The notes below the pieces were generated by a model. The model was given only the letters and a program-made list of their open reading frames with translations, was not told the DNA's origin and ran no database searches. Below, in pieces: positions 35,251 to 46,313 of a DNA stretch of 64,000 nt (positions are counted from its first letter, which is position 1; each line of letters opens with the position of its first letter). Source of the DNA: Flavobacterium agricola (GTDB lineage Bacteria > Bacteroidota > Bacteroidia > Flavobacteriales > Flavobacteriaceae); assembly GCF_025919725.1 (NCBI RefSeq), contig NZ_CP081495.1:1240001-1304000 (forward strand). Reading direction: 5' to 3'. The position numbers were made by a program, and so were the translations under genes.

Positions 35251-38200
35251 TTAAAATCTAAAACCAATTCCACCGGTTACACGGCCACCATCACTTCCTT
35301 TAAAATAAGCAACATGTCCGGTTAAGGCATCAAAAATGCTTAACCAAATGCCGGTACCGTACGAAGAATGCCATTTTTTTGACGGATCAGAATATTTCCA
35401 AACCTTACCAATATCGTAACCAAAATAAATTCCAAATTCCATAGGTGCAATGGTTTCACCAATGGTACCAATATTCCAACGAATATCAGTTGATTGTAAA
35501 AAGGAATTTTGTCCGCTAAAACGCTCACGTCTAAAACCACGTAAATCATCATCCCCGCCTAAATTTGCACCCTGAAAAAACTCAAAATTATCGGTAAAGG
35601 TAAATTTAGCCTTAGATAAGGTTGCTAAAATAAGTTTTTGACTTCGGTTTAACGGAAAGTCAAAATTTAAACGCGTGTGTAAAAACGGAACGTTTCTACT
35701 TTCGTTTTGTAGGTTTACGTACCAGCCCATTTCTAAATTATATCCTAATCCTAAACTTGGGTTGTGAGGTAAATTATAATTTTCAAAATCAAAAGTAATT
35801 TTTGGCACCGCATAATATTGCCCTTTGTACAAATCGTAATTTTCAGGGAAATAACTCGTTATAAATCGATTCGCATTTCTATCAACCTTAATATATTCAA
35901 ACGCTGTAGAAACTCCAAAAACAACCCCACCGGGAGTAAATAACTTATACGCCGGCTCGAGTTTAATATTCTGCATGCGTACGCGGTAATAATTAACTGA
36001 ACTTTCTCTGTTATTTTCGGTTTCGTTACCAAATCCGAAAAAGTTTTGAGAAAAATTAGGCGTTGAATAATTGGCAAACAATTCAAAACGCCAATCGTTA
36101 GAAAGGTTTGCAAACCTACCATAATAATACATATTAACTCCGCCGGTTAACGTACTTACTTTAGCACCAATGCTATGTTGGCTACCAAACGGGTTTTGTA
36201 AAAAATTGTCAATTTTATAATTGGCTTGTAACCCAATAATGGTTCCGTCGTCGGGGTTAAAATTGGCTTGCGGTGCCATAGTAAAAATACGCATCGGTGC
36301 TTTACGCCAATCGTATAAATTTAATCGGTAATTATCACTTAATAATACGCGTGTTTTTTTATTTAATTCAAAAACGTTTTTATTGGTTTGAAAATCGTAA
36401 ACATTTAATTTAGAACCGTTTTCAGAATTGTACGTATCCATTCCTAATCCGCCAATTAAACGAATTAAAATTTTAGATTTTACATCGCCAAATACATGAA
36501 ATTTATCTTCTTCATCCAATCCATAAATCCAAATTTCATCGGTTATTTTATGAGAATAAACAGCGGAACTAACTTTTACAATAGAATAATGGCTGGCATC
36601 GTAAATGGTAACTTTAACATCGCCGTTTGGTAAACGTTCTATTTCAAAATGATCGTTTAAATCGGTGCCCGAAATAATAATGGTTTTAGATAAGTAATTT
36701 CTAAATTCTAAAACATATCGAGCTAAATGATCGCGGCGGTATTGTAAAATAGTTTTTATCTCATCTGTAGTTGCATCAACAACTTCAGCTGGTAATTGCG
36801 CAAAAGTTTCGTTAATTACTTCGTCGGTTAATTTAGCTTGAATGTAAGCAACCGTTTCTAACCATTCTTGCTCCGAAATTCCGGTTAAAAACTTCACATC
36901 CATAGAAAATGTGGTTTTATTAATCCAACGCGGATGCGCAAACTTTTCAGAATAATTTTGCATATGGCGCAATGCAGGCATGTTGCGCAAAACGCCTAAT
37001 AAAACACCATCTATTTTTGCGAAAGCTTGATCGTGATTACGCGGAATGGGTTTGAAAATAATTGAATCTTGTTTATGAAATTCAGCCCAACGCCAATGTT
37101 CTTCATTCCTGTCCCAATCGCCAATTAAAATATCAAACAAGCGCGTTTTTAAATACAATTTGGCATCAACTTTATGTTTAAAATCCAAACGTAATTTTTC
37201 CATCATGTCCGAAGTACTGTAAATAGCTTCGGACGAATCGTAATTATCGGTTGTTGCGTCCGAATTGTTTACGCGTTCTTCAACCAAATACAAGGCATTT
37301 CCAAAATCTTGATTGTAAATACCTAATCCTTGTTGTTTGGGTACAAAATAAATAACCGGATTGGTGCTATAAATACCAATAGCATTGGCAAAATGATTTA
37401 AAATGGTTGGTGCAAACGGATGCGCGGTGGTATAAAAATCGTTTACAAATGATTCGGCATACGTGCCTATTAATCGTTTCTCAATATTTTTGTCTTTAAT
37501 AACGTCTTTTTGTAAAAATTTTGACGCGTTTTTTTTAAGCGGGCTCAGTACAAATTCTTGTCCTTCTTCATTTACCAAATGTAAATTAGTAATTTGATTG
37601 CCACGGCCCGTTAACGTTGGTATTAAACGGCCGTATTTAGAATTAAACATGTTTAAATTTGGATATTCTATAGGAATAGAATACAAATGGCGATAATGAT
37701 CGCCCCACAAAAAGCGATAAAAATCAGATTTGGTTGTTTCGCGCTCCGAATAAATGCTTGCTAACGTAGTTGCTTCAATATCTTCTTCAACTTCTTCTTC
37801 AAAAGTAGGTAAGTTTTCTAGTATTTTACGTGTAAAAATAGGCTGATCGTAATCGGCACGATAAAAATGCAACCAAGCTTCACCGCCTTGCAAAACATCT
37901 ACAACCGCATAACCAACTTTTGAAGACGAAAAACTAATTAAATCTTTATTATTGGTAGCAATTCCGTATGATCCGGTGCCTGAAATAATTTGTTTTACTC
38001 CTTCTTTCTCAATGTACTGCAAAGAATGATCGTGACCGCCAACCACAAAAACGTTTTCACGATTTTGAATGGTTGTTTTTATACGATTGATTAACGAGAT
38101 GTATTTTTTATTTTGAAGATCTTGATTAATGATTCCTGAAGCTTTACGCACATAGGTATAAAAAGAACCTACAATGGGCAACGGAATATTTTTTATAGGA

Positions 38201-38928
38201 AAAATATGATCGTGAAAAGAATATTTACCGCCATGCTGCGCGTTAGAAAACAGCGGATGATGCATAGCAACCAACACCGTATGATTTTGGTACTTGTTAA
38301 TTAAGTTCTCAAAAGCATCAAAAAATTCTTCGCGCGTTCTAATGTAACAATCGTCATTAATGCCCGGGTATTTGTTCCAATTGGCCAAAAACCATTGCGA
38401 ATCTATAGTAATAACAACCAAATTGTCTGACAAAACCAATTCGTCTAAAGCGCAAGTTTTGGTTGGGTAATACGAATTTTTGTGATATTGCTGATTTACA
38501 TAAATTTCCTGATTTACCAAACTGCGATAATTGGACCAATCTAAATTCCCAGAAATAAAATAGGTTTTTCCCTGAAAAGCTTTAGCCGTTTTAATTTGCA
38601 AATCAAGCGCTTCGGGCGGACTTTGCATGGCAACAAACTTATAGTTTGCAATATTATCTCCTAAAAAAAACAGCGAACTTTTTATTGCAGAATCGGATTG
38701 TTTAACAATAGCTTGTAAGTTTTGTTGCGCAATTTCTGTTGATAAATCGCCAGCAGCACCAACTAAAAAAAAGCGATGTTGTACTTGAGTTGAATCGTAA
38801 TCGGGTGCTTCTATAGAAGTTAACAAACCCAATTGTGTTTTTTTTGTAGCACAAGAAACAAATACAAAACACATTACAAAAATTGTAAAAATGTAAGTAT
38901 TACTTCTTTTAAAAAAAACGTGATTCAT
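35251..38928 (-). CDS. metallophosphoesterase-like / kinase-like centre / Omp85-type barrel fusion lipoprotein
   Basis: A 1225-residue lipoprotein (Cys26 after FVFVS). Residues about 51-325 are a calcineurin-like phosphoesterase with LGDN (89-92), HH (223-224) and GGHDH (297-301). The first metal motif reads VGAAGD where Asp is usual, and GNHD reads GNLD. Residues about 440-860 hold an unassigned domain with ILIGDWDRNEEHWRW (600-614) and NHDQAFAKID (631-640), reminiscent of the catalytic and metal loops of Fam20/CotH-type atypical kinases. From about 880 the chain is a surface-antigen D15/Omp85-like barrel ending GGRVTGGIGFRF. It should sit in the outer membrane. A TAAATTTG -7 is at 38981-38988. 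Confidence 0.75.
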   Translation of the reverse strand: MNHVFFKRSNTYIFTIFVMCFVFVSCATKKTQLGLLTSIEAPDYDSTQVQHRFFLVGAAGDLSTEIAQQNLQAIVKQSDSAIKSSLFFLGDNIANYKFVAMQSPPEALDLQIKTAKAFQGKTYFISGNLDWSNYRSLVNQEIYVNQQYHKNSYYPTKTCALDELVLSDNLVVITIDSQWFLANWNKYPGINDDCYIRTREEFFDAFENLINKYQNHTVLVAMHHPLFSNAQHGGKYSFHDHIFPIKNIPLPIVGSFYTYVRKASGIINQDLQNKKYISLINRIKTTIQNRENVFVVGGHDHSLQYIEKEGVKQIISGTGSYGIATNNKDLISFSSSKVGYAVVDVLQGGEAWLHFYRADYDQPIFTRKILENLPTFEEEVEEDIEATTLASIYSERETTKSDFYRFLWGDHYRHLYSIPIEYPNLNMFNSKYGRLIPTLTGRGNQITNLHLVNEEGQEFVLSPLKKNASKFLQKDVIKDKNIEKRLIGTYAESFVNDFYTTAHPFAPTILNHFANAIGIYSTNPVIYFVPKQQGLGIYNQDFGNALYLVEERVNNSDATTDNYDSSEAIYSTSDMMEKLRLDFKHKVDAKLYLKTRLFDILIGDWDRNEEHWRWAEFHKQDSIIFKPIPRNHDQAFAKIDGVLLGVLRNMPALRHMQNYSEKFAHPRWINKTTFSMDVKFLTGISEQEWLETVAYIQAKLTDEVINETFAQLPAEVVDATTDEIKTILQYRRDHLARYVLEFRNYLSKTIIISGTDLNDHFEIERLPNGDVKVTIYDASHYSIVKVSSAVYSHKITDEIWIYGLDEEDKFHVFGDVKSKILIRLIGGLGMDTYNSENGSKLNVYDFQTNKNVFELNKKTRVLLSDNYRLNLYDWRKAPMRIFTMAPQANFNPDDGTIIGLQANYKIDNFLQNPFGSQHSIGAKVSTLTGGVNMYYYGRFANLSNDWRFELFANYSTPNFSQNFFGFGNETENNRESSVNYYRVRMQNIKLEPAYKLFTPGGVVFGVSTAFEYIKVDRNANRFITSYFPENYDLYKGQYYAVPKITFDFENYNLPHNPSLGLGYNLEMGWYVNLQNESRNVPFLHTRLNFDFPLNRSQKLILATLSKAKFTFTDNFEFFQGANLGGDDDLRGFRRERFSGQNSFLQSTDIRWNIGTIGETIAPMEFGIYFGYDIGKVWKYSDPSKKWHSSYGTGIWLSIFDALTGHVAYFKGSDGGRVTGGIGFRF

Positions 38929-39089
38929 TGAATTTTATGTGTAAACCCAAACAAGTGCGTTATTTGTGTTTGTTACGTAGCAAATTTACTTGGTATTATA
39001 AACCGATAAAGATAATTAAAGTTTAGAATACTTGTTTCATTTTAAACAACTTTCATTACAATTTGTAATCTTACAAAACCGTAAAGAAA

Positions 39090-39123
39090 TTGTAGTGAAT
39101 TGTAAGAAAAAAATATATATTTG
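39090..39123 (+). promoter_or_regulatory. promoter of the M28 peptidase gene
   Basis: TTG (39090-39092), a 23-bp spacer and TATATTTG (39116-39123). The start codon at 39152 is 29 nt past the -7 element. Confidence 0.7.
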
Positions 39124-39151
39124 TTTAAAGACCACAAAAACTAAACGAATC

Positions 39152-40192
39152 ATGACAAAACCTATTGCTTTTTTGGCGTTGTTAACGGCTTTTGCCTGTA
39201 AATCGCCTGAGGTTGCTACTACTACTCAAACTCCTACACAACCTAAAAAAATTGATGTTGCCGAACGTTATGTTAAAAGCATCAAACCAGAAGAATTAAA
39301 AAAACATTTGTATATCGTAGCTGGCGATTCGATGCAAGGTAGAAATACCGGTAGCGAAGGGCAAAAAAAGCCGGAAGATATTTAATTGAACAGCATCAAA
39401 AAAACGGATTAACCTATCCTACTGGTGCCGATTCATTTTATCAAGAAGTTCCTTCAGATTTTATGAAACGTCGTTTTGGCCCGAAGTTACCCGATTCTGA
39501 AAACATTTGGACGTTTATTGAAGGCACAACCAATAAAGATGAAATTGTGGTTATTAGTGCGCATTATGACCACGTAGGTTACAAAGGCCAAGAAATTTAT
39601 AATGGTGCTGATGATGATGGATCTGGAACCGTTGCATTAGTTGAAATTGCAAAAGCATTTAATCAGGCAAAAAAAGATGGTAATGGACCAAAACGTTCGA
39701 TTTTAATTTTACATTTTACGGGTGAAGAATATGGCTTACATGGTTCTCGTTTTTATTCAGAAAACCCATTGTTCCCGCTTAGAAAACACCGTAGCCAACA
39801 TTAATATTGATATGATTGGACGCCGAGATAGCATCTACCAAAAAACAAACGATGATTATATTTATGTAATTGGTTCTGACCGTTTAAGCACTGAACTGCA
39901 TGAAGTTAACGAACAAGCCAATCAGAAATACACCAATTTACATTTAGATTATAAATACAATGCAGAAAATGATCCGGAACGTATTTATTACAGATCCGAT
40001 CATTACAACTTTGCTAAACATGGAATTCCAAGTATTTTCTATTTTAACGGCGTTCACGAAGATTACCACAAACCAACCGATACGCCAGAAAAAATTGATT
40101 ACGAGGTAATGGCAAAAAGAGCTCAATTGGCCTTTGCAACTGCTTGGGAAATTGCCAATCGAGAAGAGCGAATTGTAGCAGATAAAAAATAA
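39152..40192 (+). pseudogene. M28-family zinc aminopeptidase lipoprotein, frame broken twice
   Basis: A lipoprotein signal (LLTAFAC, Cys16) starts the gene. The di-zinc M28 core is seen in pieces: SAHYDHVG, NGADDDGSGTVALVEIA, HFTGEEYGLHGS, NINIDMIGR, and DHYNFAKHGIPSIFYFNG…YHKPTDTPEKID. The first break is one missing A in the A7 run at 39363-39369 (GQKK-AGRYLIEQH). The second, at about 39775-39780 (NPLFP-LENTVANIN), is one extra C or two missing bases. Restored length is about 346 residues. All catalytic ligands survive, so the gene is probably intact in the organism. Secreted or surface aminopeptidase. Confidence 0.85.
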
Positions 40193-40196
40193 TTTT

Positions 40197-40227
40197 AAAA
40201 AGGTTTAGTTATTACACTAAACCTTTT
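40197..40227 (+). terminator. terminator after the M28 gene
   Basis: AGGTTTAGT / ACTAAACCT stem (40201-40209, 40216-40224) with a 6-nt loop, A-run before and TTT after. Confidence 0.75.
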
Positions 40228-40265
40228 CTAATTTTACAAGAATACTTACTTTATATTTTTTTAGG

Positions 40266-42086
40266 ATGTTTAAAAATTTTAAAAACAAAGTTTATTTATT
40301 TGGCAAACAAATCTTTCAACTTTCTGATGTTGTTATGATGCTGGGTAAAACAAACTTAACCGACCGCCAATTTGTTTATTGTGCAAGCATTATTGTAGCA
40401 ATTTCTGTTTCGTTGGCCGTAATTGTTTTAAAATATTTTGCGCACAATGTATTAAGATTTGCTAATTATATAGATTCAATTTTACATTTACCCTATTCTA
40501 ACAGTATTTTACCAATAATAGGTATTTTATTAACGGTTTGGGTGGTACAAAAACTTTTAGGAGGTTCTATTCAAAAAGGAACCGCACAAATTCGAATTGC
40601 TATTGCTAACAAGGCAGGTTTTATACCCAAAAAGCAAATGTACAGCCAAATTATGACCAGCTCATTAACCGTTGGTTTAGGAGGTTCTGCCGGGTTAGAA
40701 TCGCCCATTGCTTTAATGGGAGCCGCATTTGGTTCTAATTTTGCACGCTATCATAAATTAAGTTATAAAGATCGTATTTTACTATTAGCTTGTGGGGTTG
40801 CTGCCGGGATTTCTGCAGCGTTTAATGCACCTATAACAGGAGTTTTATTTGCGGTAGAAATTATTTTAACCGATGTTAGTATAACTGCTTTTATTCCGTT
40901 AATGATTGCTTCTGCTTCCGGAACATTAGTTGCCAAGTTAATTATGAATGAGGATGTTTTATTACATTTTTCAGACGATTTAAATTTCAATATTTCTAAT
41001 ACGCCGTATTATATTATTATCGGGGTGGTAATCGGTTTTGTATCAGTGTATCATGCGCGTGTGCTTCGCAAAGTTGAGCATTGGTCCGGTAATTTAAAAT
41101 ATGGTGTTTATAAACGAGCCATGATTGGGGCATCGCTTTTAGCAGTTTTAATATTCTTATTTCCAACTTTATTTGGTGATGGGTACAACAGCATAAAAAC
41201 TTTAGCGTCTGCCAACCCTGAAAATATGTTAGATAATACCATATTAAGTGATTTTAAAGACAAAGCTTGGGTATTTACCTTATTTATTATCGGTGCAGGT
41301 TTTGTAAAAGCAATTGCTACCGGTTTAACTTTAGGGAGCGGTGGTAACGGAGGTAATTTTGCTCCTGCCCTATTTGTTGGTTCCTATTTAGGCTACGGAA
41401 TGGCTAAGTTTTTTGAATATTTGGGTTTATCTAACAACATTCCGGTTACCAATTTTACAATTGTTGCCATGTCTGGTATGGTAGCAGCCTTATTTCATGC
41501 ACCGTTAACCGGTATTTTTTTAATTGCCGAAATCACTTCAGGATATGGGTTAATTGTGCCATTGCTTATCGTTTCATCCATCAGCTTTGCAATTTTTAAA
41601 CAAATTGAGGTTTATCCGATGGATATTAAAGAAGTAGTTGACCAAGGCATTGTTTTTACCGAGAATAAAGATTTAAACGTACTAACGGCTTTAGATTTAA
41701 AACAATACATAATTACACAATACCAAAGCTTAGTGATTACTGATCCATTGGATATTGTTGTTAAAAAAATAAAAAACAGCAAACAGCTCGATTTTCCTGT
41801 TGAAGATTTGAGCGGAAACTTTGTTGGTATTGCCGAATTTAGCGTGCTTAAAAATTACATTTTTGATTCACAACTAATACAAACCACAGCTTTAAAAGAT
41901 ATTATTAATTATCAACCCACGGTAATCAACCATATCGATTCTATTAAAGAAGTTATGACCAAGTTTAGTGATGGCAATATAAACAAGTTATATTACATAT
42001 CTAACAACAAATGCATGGGCTATATTAAAAAGATAAAACTTTTAGAAGCTTATCGTGAAACTTTAAACGATTTACGCATCGAATAA
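40266..42086 (+). CDS. CLC-family chloride transporter/channel with C-terminal CBS pair
   Basis: A 606-residue protein: a CLC membrane domain (to about 450) and two CBS modules (about 470-600). The gating region reads GLESPI (Glu kept) and GGNGGNFAPALF replaces GxFxP. The GSGIP filter loop is not present, reading GSIQKGTAQIR. The internal proton Glu position reads FAVEIIL, where ClcA has IIEEM, so proton coupling may be lost. It is clearly a different CLC subfamily from the gene at 9.5 kb. CBS domains usually sense adenosyl nucleotides. Confidence 0.88.
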   Translation: MFKNFKNKVYLFGKQIFQLSDVVMMLGKTNLTDRQFVYCASIIVAISVSLAVIVLKYFAHNVLRFANYIDSILHLPYSNSILPIIGILLTVWVVQKLLGGSIQKGTAQIRIAIANKAGFIPKKQMYSQIMTSSLTVGLGGSAGLESPIALMGAAFGSNFARYHKLSYKDRILLLACGVAAGISAAFNAPITGVLFAVEIILTDVSITAFIPLMIASASGTLVAKLIMNEDVLLHFSDDLNFNISNTPYYIIIGVVIGFVSVYHARVLRKVEHWSGNLKYGVYKRAMIGASLLAVLIFLFPTLFGDGYNSIKTLASANPENMLDNTILSDFKDKAWVFTLFIIGAGFVKAIATGLTLGSGGNGGNFAPALFVGSYLGYGMAKFFEYLGLSNNIPVTNFTIVAMSGMVAALFHAPLTGIFLIAEITSGYGLIVPLLIVSSISFAIFKQIEVYPMDIKEVVDQGIVFTENKDLNVLTALDLKQYIITQYQSLVITDPLDIVVKKIKNSKQLDFPVEDLSGNFVGIAEFSVLKNYIFDSQLIQTTALKDIINYQPTVINHIDSIKEVMTKFSDGNINKLYYISNNKCMGYIKKIKLLEAYRETLNDLRIE

Positions 42087-42156
42087 TCCGTGCTAAAAAT
42101 TGGCCGTAGCCAACAAATTAAATTAAAAAAACGTATCTTTGCGTTTTGCCTTAAAT

Positions 42157-44987
42157 ATGTTAGAACAAGACGAATATATTGAAGTTTTAGGTGCTCGAGC
42201 ACACAATTTAAAAAATATTGATGTAAAAATTCCGCGCGAAAAATTGGTAGTAATTACCGGTTTATCCGGATCCGGAAAATCATCCTTAGCGTTTGATACC
42301 ATTTATGCTGAAGGACAGCGTCGTTATATAGAAACTTTTTCGGCTTATGCCCGCCAATTTTTAGGCGGATTAGAACGCCCCGATGTAGATAAAATCGATG
42401 GCCTTTCGCCAGTAATTGCAATCGAGCAAAAAACAACTTCTAAAAACCCACGTTCAACCGTTGGTACCATTACAGAAATTTACGATTTTTTACGCCTTTT
42501 GTACGCCCGCTAGCGATGCGTACAGCTACAACACAGGCGAAAAAATGGTTAGTTTTACCGACGATCAGATTCGTGAACTTATTTTAGAAAGCTTTAAAGG
42601 CAAACGCATCAATATATTATCTCCCGTAATTCGTTCTAGAAAAGGACATTATCGAGAACTTTTTGAACAAATTTCGAAACAAGGATTCGTTAAGGTTCGT
42701 GTTGATGGCGAAATTAAAGATATTGAATTCAACATGAAAGTTGATCGATATAAAACGCATGATATTGAAATCGTGATTGACCGTTTGTTAGTAAATGATG
42801 ACGAAGAAACCTTAAAACGATTAAACGAAAGCATTCAAACCGCCATGTACCATGGCGATGATGTAATGATGGTAATAGAACACGGTACAGAAAACGCTCG
42901 TTTTTTTAGCCGTAATTTAATGTGCCCATCAACCGGATTATCGTATCCTAATCCAGAACCTAATTTCTTTTCATTCAACTCTCCAAAAGGAGCTTGCCCA
43001 TCATGCAACGGTTTGGGTAATACGCAAGTAGTAAATCTAGATAAAATTATTCCTAACCCAAAACTTTCTATTAAAAATGGTGGTTTTGCACCTTTGGGCG
43101 AACAAAAAAGTACCTGGATTTTTAAGCAATTAGAAATCATTGCACTGAAATACAATTTTAAATTAACCGATCCGATTCAGAACATTCCGGCCGAAGCTAT
43201 GGATGTAATTTTAAACGGCGGTAAAGATAAATTTGCCATTCATTCTAAAACCTTAGGAATTACTAAAGATTACAAATTAGATTTTGAAGGCATTTCTCAA
43301 TTTATTAAAAATCAATACGACGAAGCTGCATCGTCAACAATAAAACGTTGGGCTAAAGAATTTATGGATGAAATTCCGTGCGAAACTTGTCACGGAACAC
43401 GCCTTCGTAAAGAATCATTATTCTTTAAAGTTGCTGAAAAAAATATTGGCGAATTAAGCGCGATGGATATTTTAGATTTGGCTTTGTGGTTTAATGAAGT
43501 TAAACCCAAACTATCTGAAAAGCAATTAGCGATTGGTGAAGAAGTAATAAAAGAAATTACTACACGTTTACAATTTTTGTTAGATGTAGGTTTAGATTAT
43601 TTGTCGCTTAATCGCAGTTCAAAAACATTATCGGGTGGTGAAGCACAACGTATTCGTTTAGCAACACAAATCGGATCTCAATTGGTTGGTGTTTTATATA
43701 TTTTAGACGAACCAAGCATTGGTTTACACCAACGCGATAACGAAAAGCTAATTAAATCGTTAACGCAATTGCGCGATATTGGCAACTCGGTTATTGTTGT
43801 AGAACACGATAAAGACATGATCGAATCGGCAGATTATGTAATTGATATCGGCCCTAAAGCTGGTCGTTTTGGTGGTAAAATTATTTCAGAAGGAACACCA
43901 AAACAATTACTAAAAGAAAATACTATAACGGCCCAATATTTAAAAGGCGAGTTAGCCATTCCTATTCCTAAAGAACGCAGAAAAGGTAGCGGAAAAAGCT
44001 TAACCATTAAAGGTGCAACAGGTAATAATTTAAAAAATGTTACCGCAACTTTCCCTTTGGGCACGTTAATTGTAGTTACTGGGGTTTCTGGCTCAGGTAA
44101 ATCAACTTTAATTAACGAAACCTTATATCCGGTTTTAAACAAGCATTTTTTTAATGCTGTTAAAGAACCGATGCCGTATAAAAATATAGAAGGTTTAGAA
44201 AATATTGATAAGGTAATTGCTATAGATCAAAGTCCGATTGGGCGTACGCCACGCTCTAACCCAGCAACGTACACCGAAGTTTTTACCGAAATCAGAAATT
44301 TGTTTACCCAAACACCAGAAGCGCAAATACGCGGTTATAAATCAGGGCGTTTTAGCTTTAACGTAGCTGGAGGACGTTGCGCAACTTGCGAAGGTTCGGG
44401 AATTAGAACCATAGAAATGGCTTTTTTACCTGATGTGCATGTTGAATGCGAAACATGTAACGGCAAACGTTTTAATAGAGAAACCTTAGAAATACGTTAC
44501 AAAGGTAAATCTATTGCAGATGTTTTAGATATGACGGTAGATGAAGCGGTTGAGTTTTTTGAAAACATTCCGAAAATTTATCGCAAAATTAAAACCATAC
44601 AAGATGTTGGTTTAGGATATATAACCTTAGGTCAACAATCTACAACCTTATCGGGTGGTGAAGCGCAGCGTGTAAAATTAGCAACTGAGCTTTCTAAACG
44701 CGATACCGGAAATACGTTTTATATTTTAGACGAGCCAACAACCGGATTACATTTTGAAGATATTCGCGTTTTAATGAATGTCATCCAAAAATTAGTTGAC
44801 AAAGGAAATACCGTTTTAATTATTGAACACAACATGGATGTAATTAAAATTGCAGATTATATTATTGATGTGGGCTATGAAGGCGGTAAAGGCGCGGGGC
44901 CAAATAGTTGCAGTTGGTACTCCCGAAGAAATTGTAAAAAATAAAAAAAGTTTCACAGCTAGGTTTTTGAAAAAAGAATTAAATTAG
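42157..44987 (+). pseudogene. uvrA: excinuclease ABC subunit A (UvrA), frame broken twice
   Basis: UvrA is the damage-recognition ATPase of nucleotide excision repair. Both ABC halves are complete: Walker [10 protein letters not shown] and GVSGSGKST, two LSGGEAQR signatures, and zinc-finger Cys pairs CPSCNGLG and CATCEGSG/CETCNG. Frames switch at about 42508-42513, after LRLLYAR, where GC is probably missing before ASDAYSY. They switch again at about 44897-44903, after EGGKG. The true tail reads GQIVAVGTPEEIV and ends ARFLKKELN at 44987. Restored length is 943, normal. I start at the ATG at 42157, since an upstream TTG (42139) lies in the -7 element TATCTTTG (42134-42141). Such conservation argues for sequencing indels. 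Confidence 0.93.
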
Positions 44988-45011
44988 AAACCGGCAAAAT
45001 TATTTTTAAAG

Positions 45012-45737
45012 ATGAGTAACGAAGAATTTGAAAAAGAAGAACTAAAGATAAAAGAGAAATTTCAACAAAAAACTTGGAATGAAATTCGTGCGCACGATTC
45101 GTGGGCAATTTTTAAAATCATGTCTGAATTTGTAAGCGGATACGAAAACATGAGCCGCATCGGTCCTTGTGTTTCTATTTTTGGTTCTGCCCGCACAAAA
45201 TCTGACGATCCGAACTATTTATTAGCAGAAAAAATTGCTTATAAAATTTCTAAAGCCGGGTACGGCGTAATTACCGGCGGTGGTCCTGGTATTATGGAAG
45301 CTGGTAATAAAGGTGCACATTTAGGTGGTGGAACATCGGTAGGTTTAAATATCGAATTGCCTTTTGAGCAACATTTTAACCCATATATCGATAAAGACAA
45401 AAACTTAAACTTTGATTACTTTTTTGTACGCAAAGTAATGTTTGTAAAATATTCGCAAGGATTTGTTGTTATGCCAGGTGGATTTGGAACTTTAGATGAA
45501 TTGTTTGAAGCAATTACATTAATTCAAACTAAAAAAATCGGAAAATTCCCAATCATTTTAGTAGGTCGCGAATTCTGGTCAGGTTTATTAGACTGGATTA
45601 AAAACGTAATGATTGACAAGTACAAAAATGCATCACCAGATGATATGAATTTGATTAAAATTGTTGACAACGAAGATGAAGTTGTTGAAATTTTAGACAA
45701 CTTCTATAAAAAATACACATTAAAACCCAACTTTTAA
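45012..45737 (+). CDS. LOG-family (TIGR00730) Rossmann protein
   Basis: A 241-residue member of the LOG / 'lysine decarboxylase-like' family, which are nucleoside 5'-monophosphate phosphoribohydrolases. Motifs: FGSAR, GGGPGIMEAGNKGAHLGGG and the catalytic PGGFGTLDELFEA. It is cytosolic. It starts 24 nt after the restored uvrA stop and may share its transcript. A UUCG-loop terminator follows. Confidence 0.88.
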   Translation: MSNEEFEKEELKIKEKFQQKTWNEIRAHDSWAIFKIMSEFVSGYENMSRIGPCVSIFGSARTKSDDPNYLLAEKIAYKISKAGYGVITGGGPGIMEAGNKGAHLGGGTSVGLNIELPFEQHFNPYIDKDKNLNFDYFFVRKVMFVKYSQGFVVMPGGFGTLDELFEAITLIQTKKIGKFPIILVGREFWSGLLDWIKNVMIDKYKNASPDDMNLIKIVDNEDEVVEILDNFYKKYTLKPNF

Positions 45738-45743
45738 TGCTTT

Positions 45744-45771
45744 AAAAACCATTGTTCGCAATGGTTTTTTT
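45744..45771 (+). terminator. terminator with a UUCG tetraloop
   Basis: An 11-bp stem AAAAACCATTG / CAATGGTTTTT closes a TTCG loop and is followed by more T, an unusually stable loop. Confidence 0.88.
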
Positions 45772-45831
45772 ATGCATACAATTTTTTTATTCTTTGTGCG
45801 TTGTTTGTAAGTAACCAACCTACTATATGGT

Positions 45832-46308
45832 ATGAAAAAAAGTATAAAACTATTTTTATTAGTCGTTTTATCGGGCCTAATTTGGTCGTGTAAAAAAGAT
45901 AAAGCAGAAACAAACGCAAATCAAGTTACAGAAACAACTACGGAATCGTTTCAGGATAATTCAGGATTGCAAGACGAAGCTGGTTTAACATCGGCTGATT
46001 TTATTGCGAAATATTTTCCGAATGAAAGCTTAACCGATGTTAAAAATACCGACGATGGTTTTGAAATTACTTTAACCAACGGTACAGAAATAGAATTTGA
46101 TTTAAACGGGAACTTGTTACAAGTTGAAGGAAATGGCAAAGCAATTCCACATGAATTAGTTCCTGCTAAAATTGTAGAATACGCAAATAAAAACTCTAAA
46201 ACACCCGTTACCATTTTAGAATATGAATACAAAAATCAAGTACATGAAATTAACTTGAGTAACGGAAAAGAATATAAATTCGATTCGGATTTAAACTTAA
46301 TGCCTTAA
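45832..46308 (+). CDS. PepSY-like lipoprotein
   Basis: A 158-residue lipoprotein (LSGLIWSC, Cys20), with an acidic linker and then two PepSY-like (DUF2874) repeats: FIAKYFPNESLTDVKNTDDGFEITLTNGTEIEFD and VEYANKNSKTPVTILEYEYK…YKFD. These small periplasmic modules are thought to inhibit proteases or sense the envelope. Single gene with its own terminator. Confidence 0.8.
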   Translation: MKKSIKLFLLVVLSGLIWSCKKDKAETNANQVTETTTESFQDNSGLQDEAGLTSADFIAKYFPNESLTDVKNTDDGFEITLTNGTEIEFDLNGNLLQVEGNGKAIPHELVPAKIVEYANKNSKTPVTILEYEYKNQVHEINLSNGKEYKFDSDLNLMP

Positions 46309-46313
46309 TACCC

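Noticed and set aside
39032..39151. Upstream in-frame extension of the M28 peptidase
   Set aside because: These codons run through the promoter (39090-39123), and the lipoprotein signal starts cleanly at 39152.
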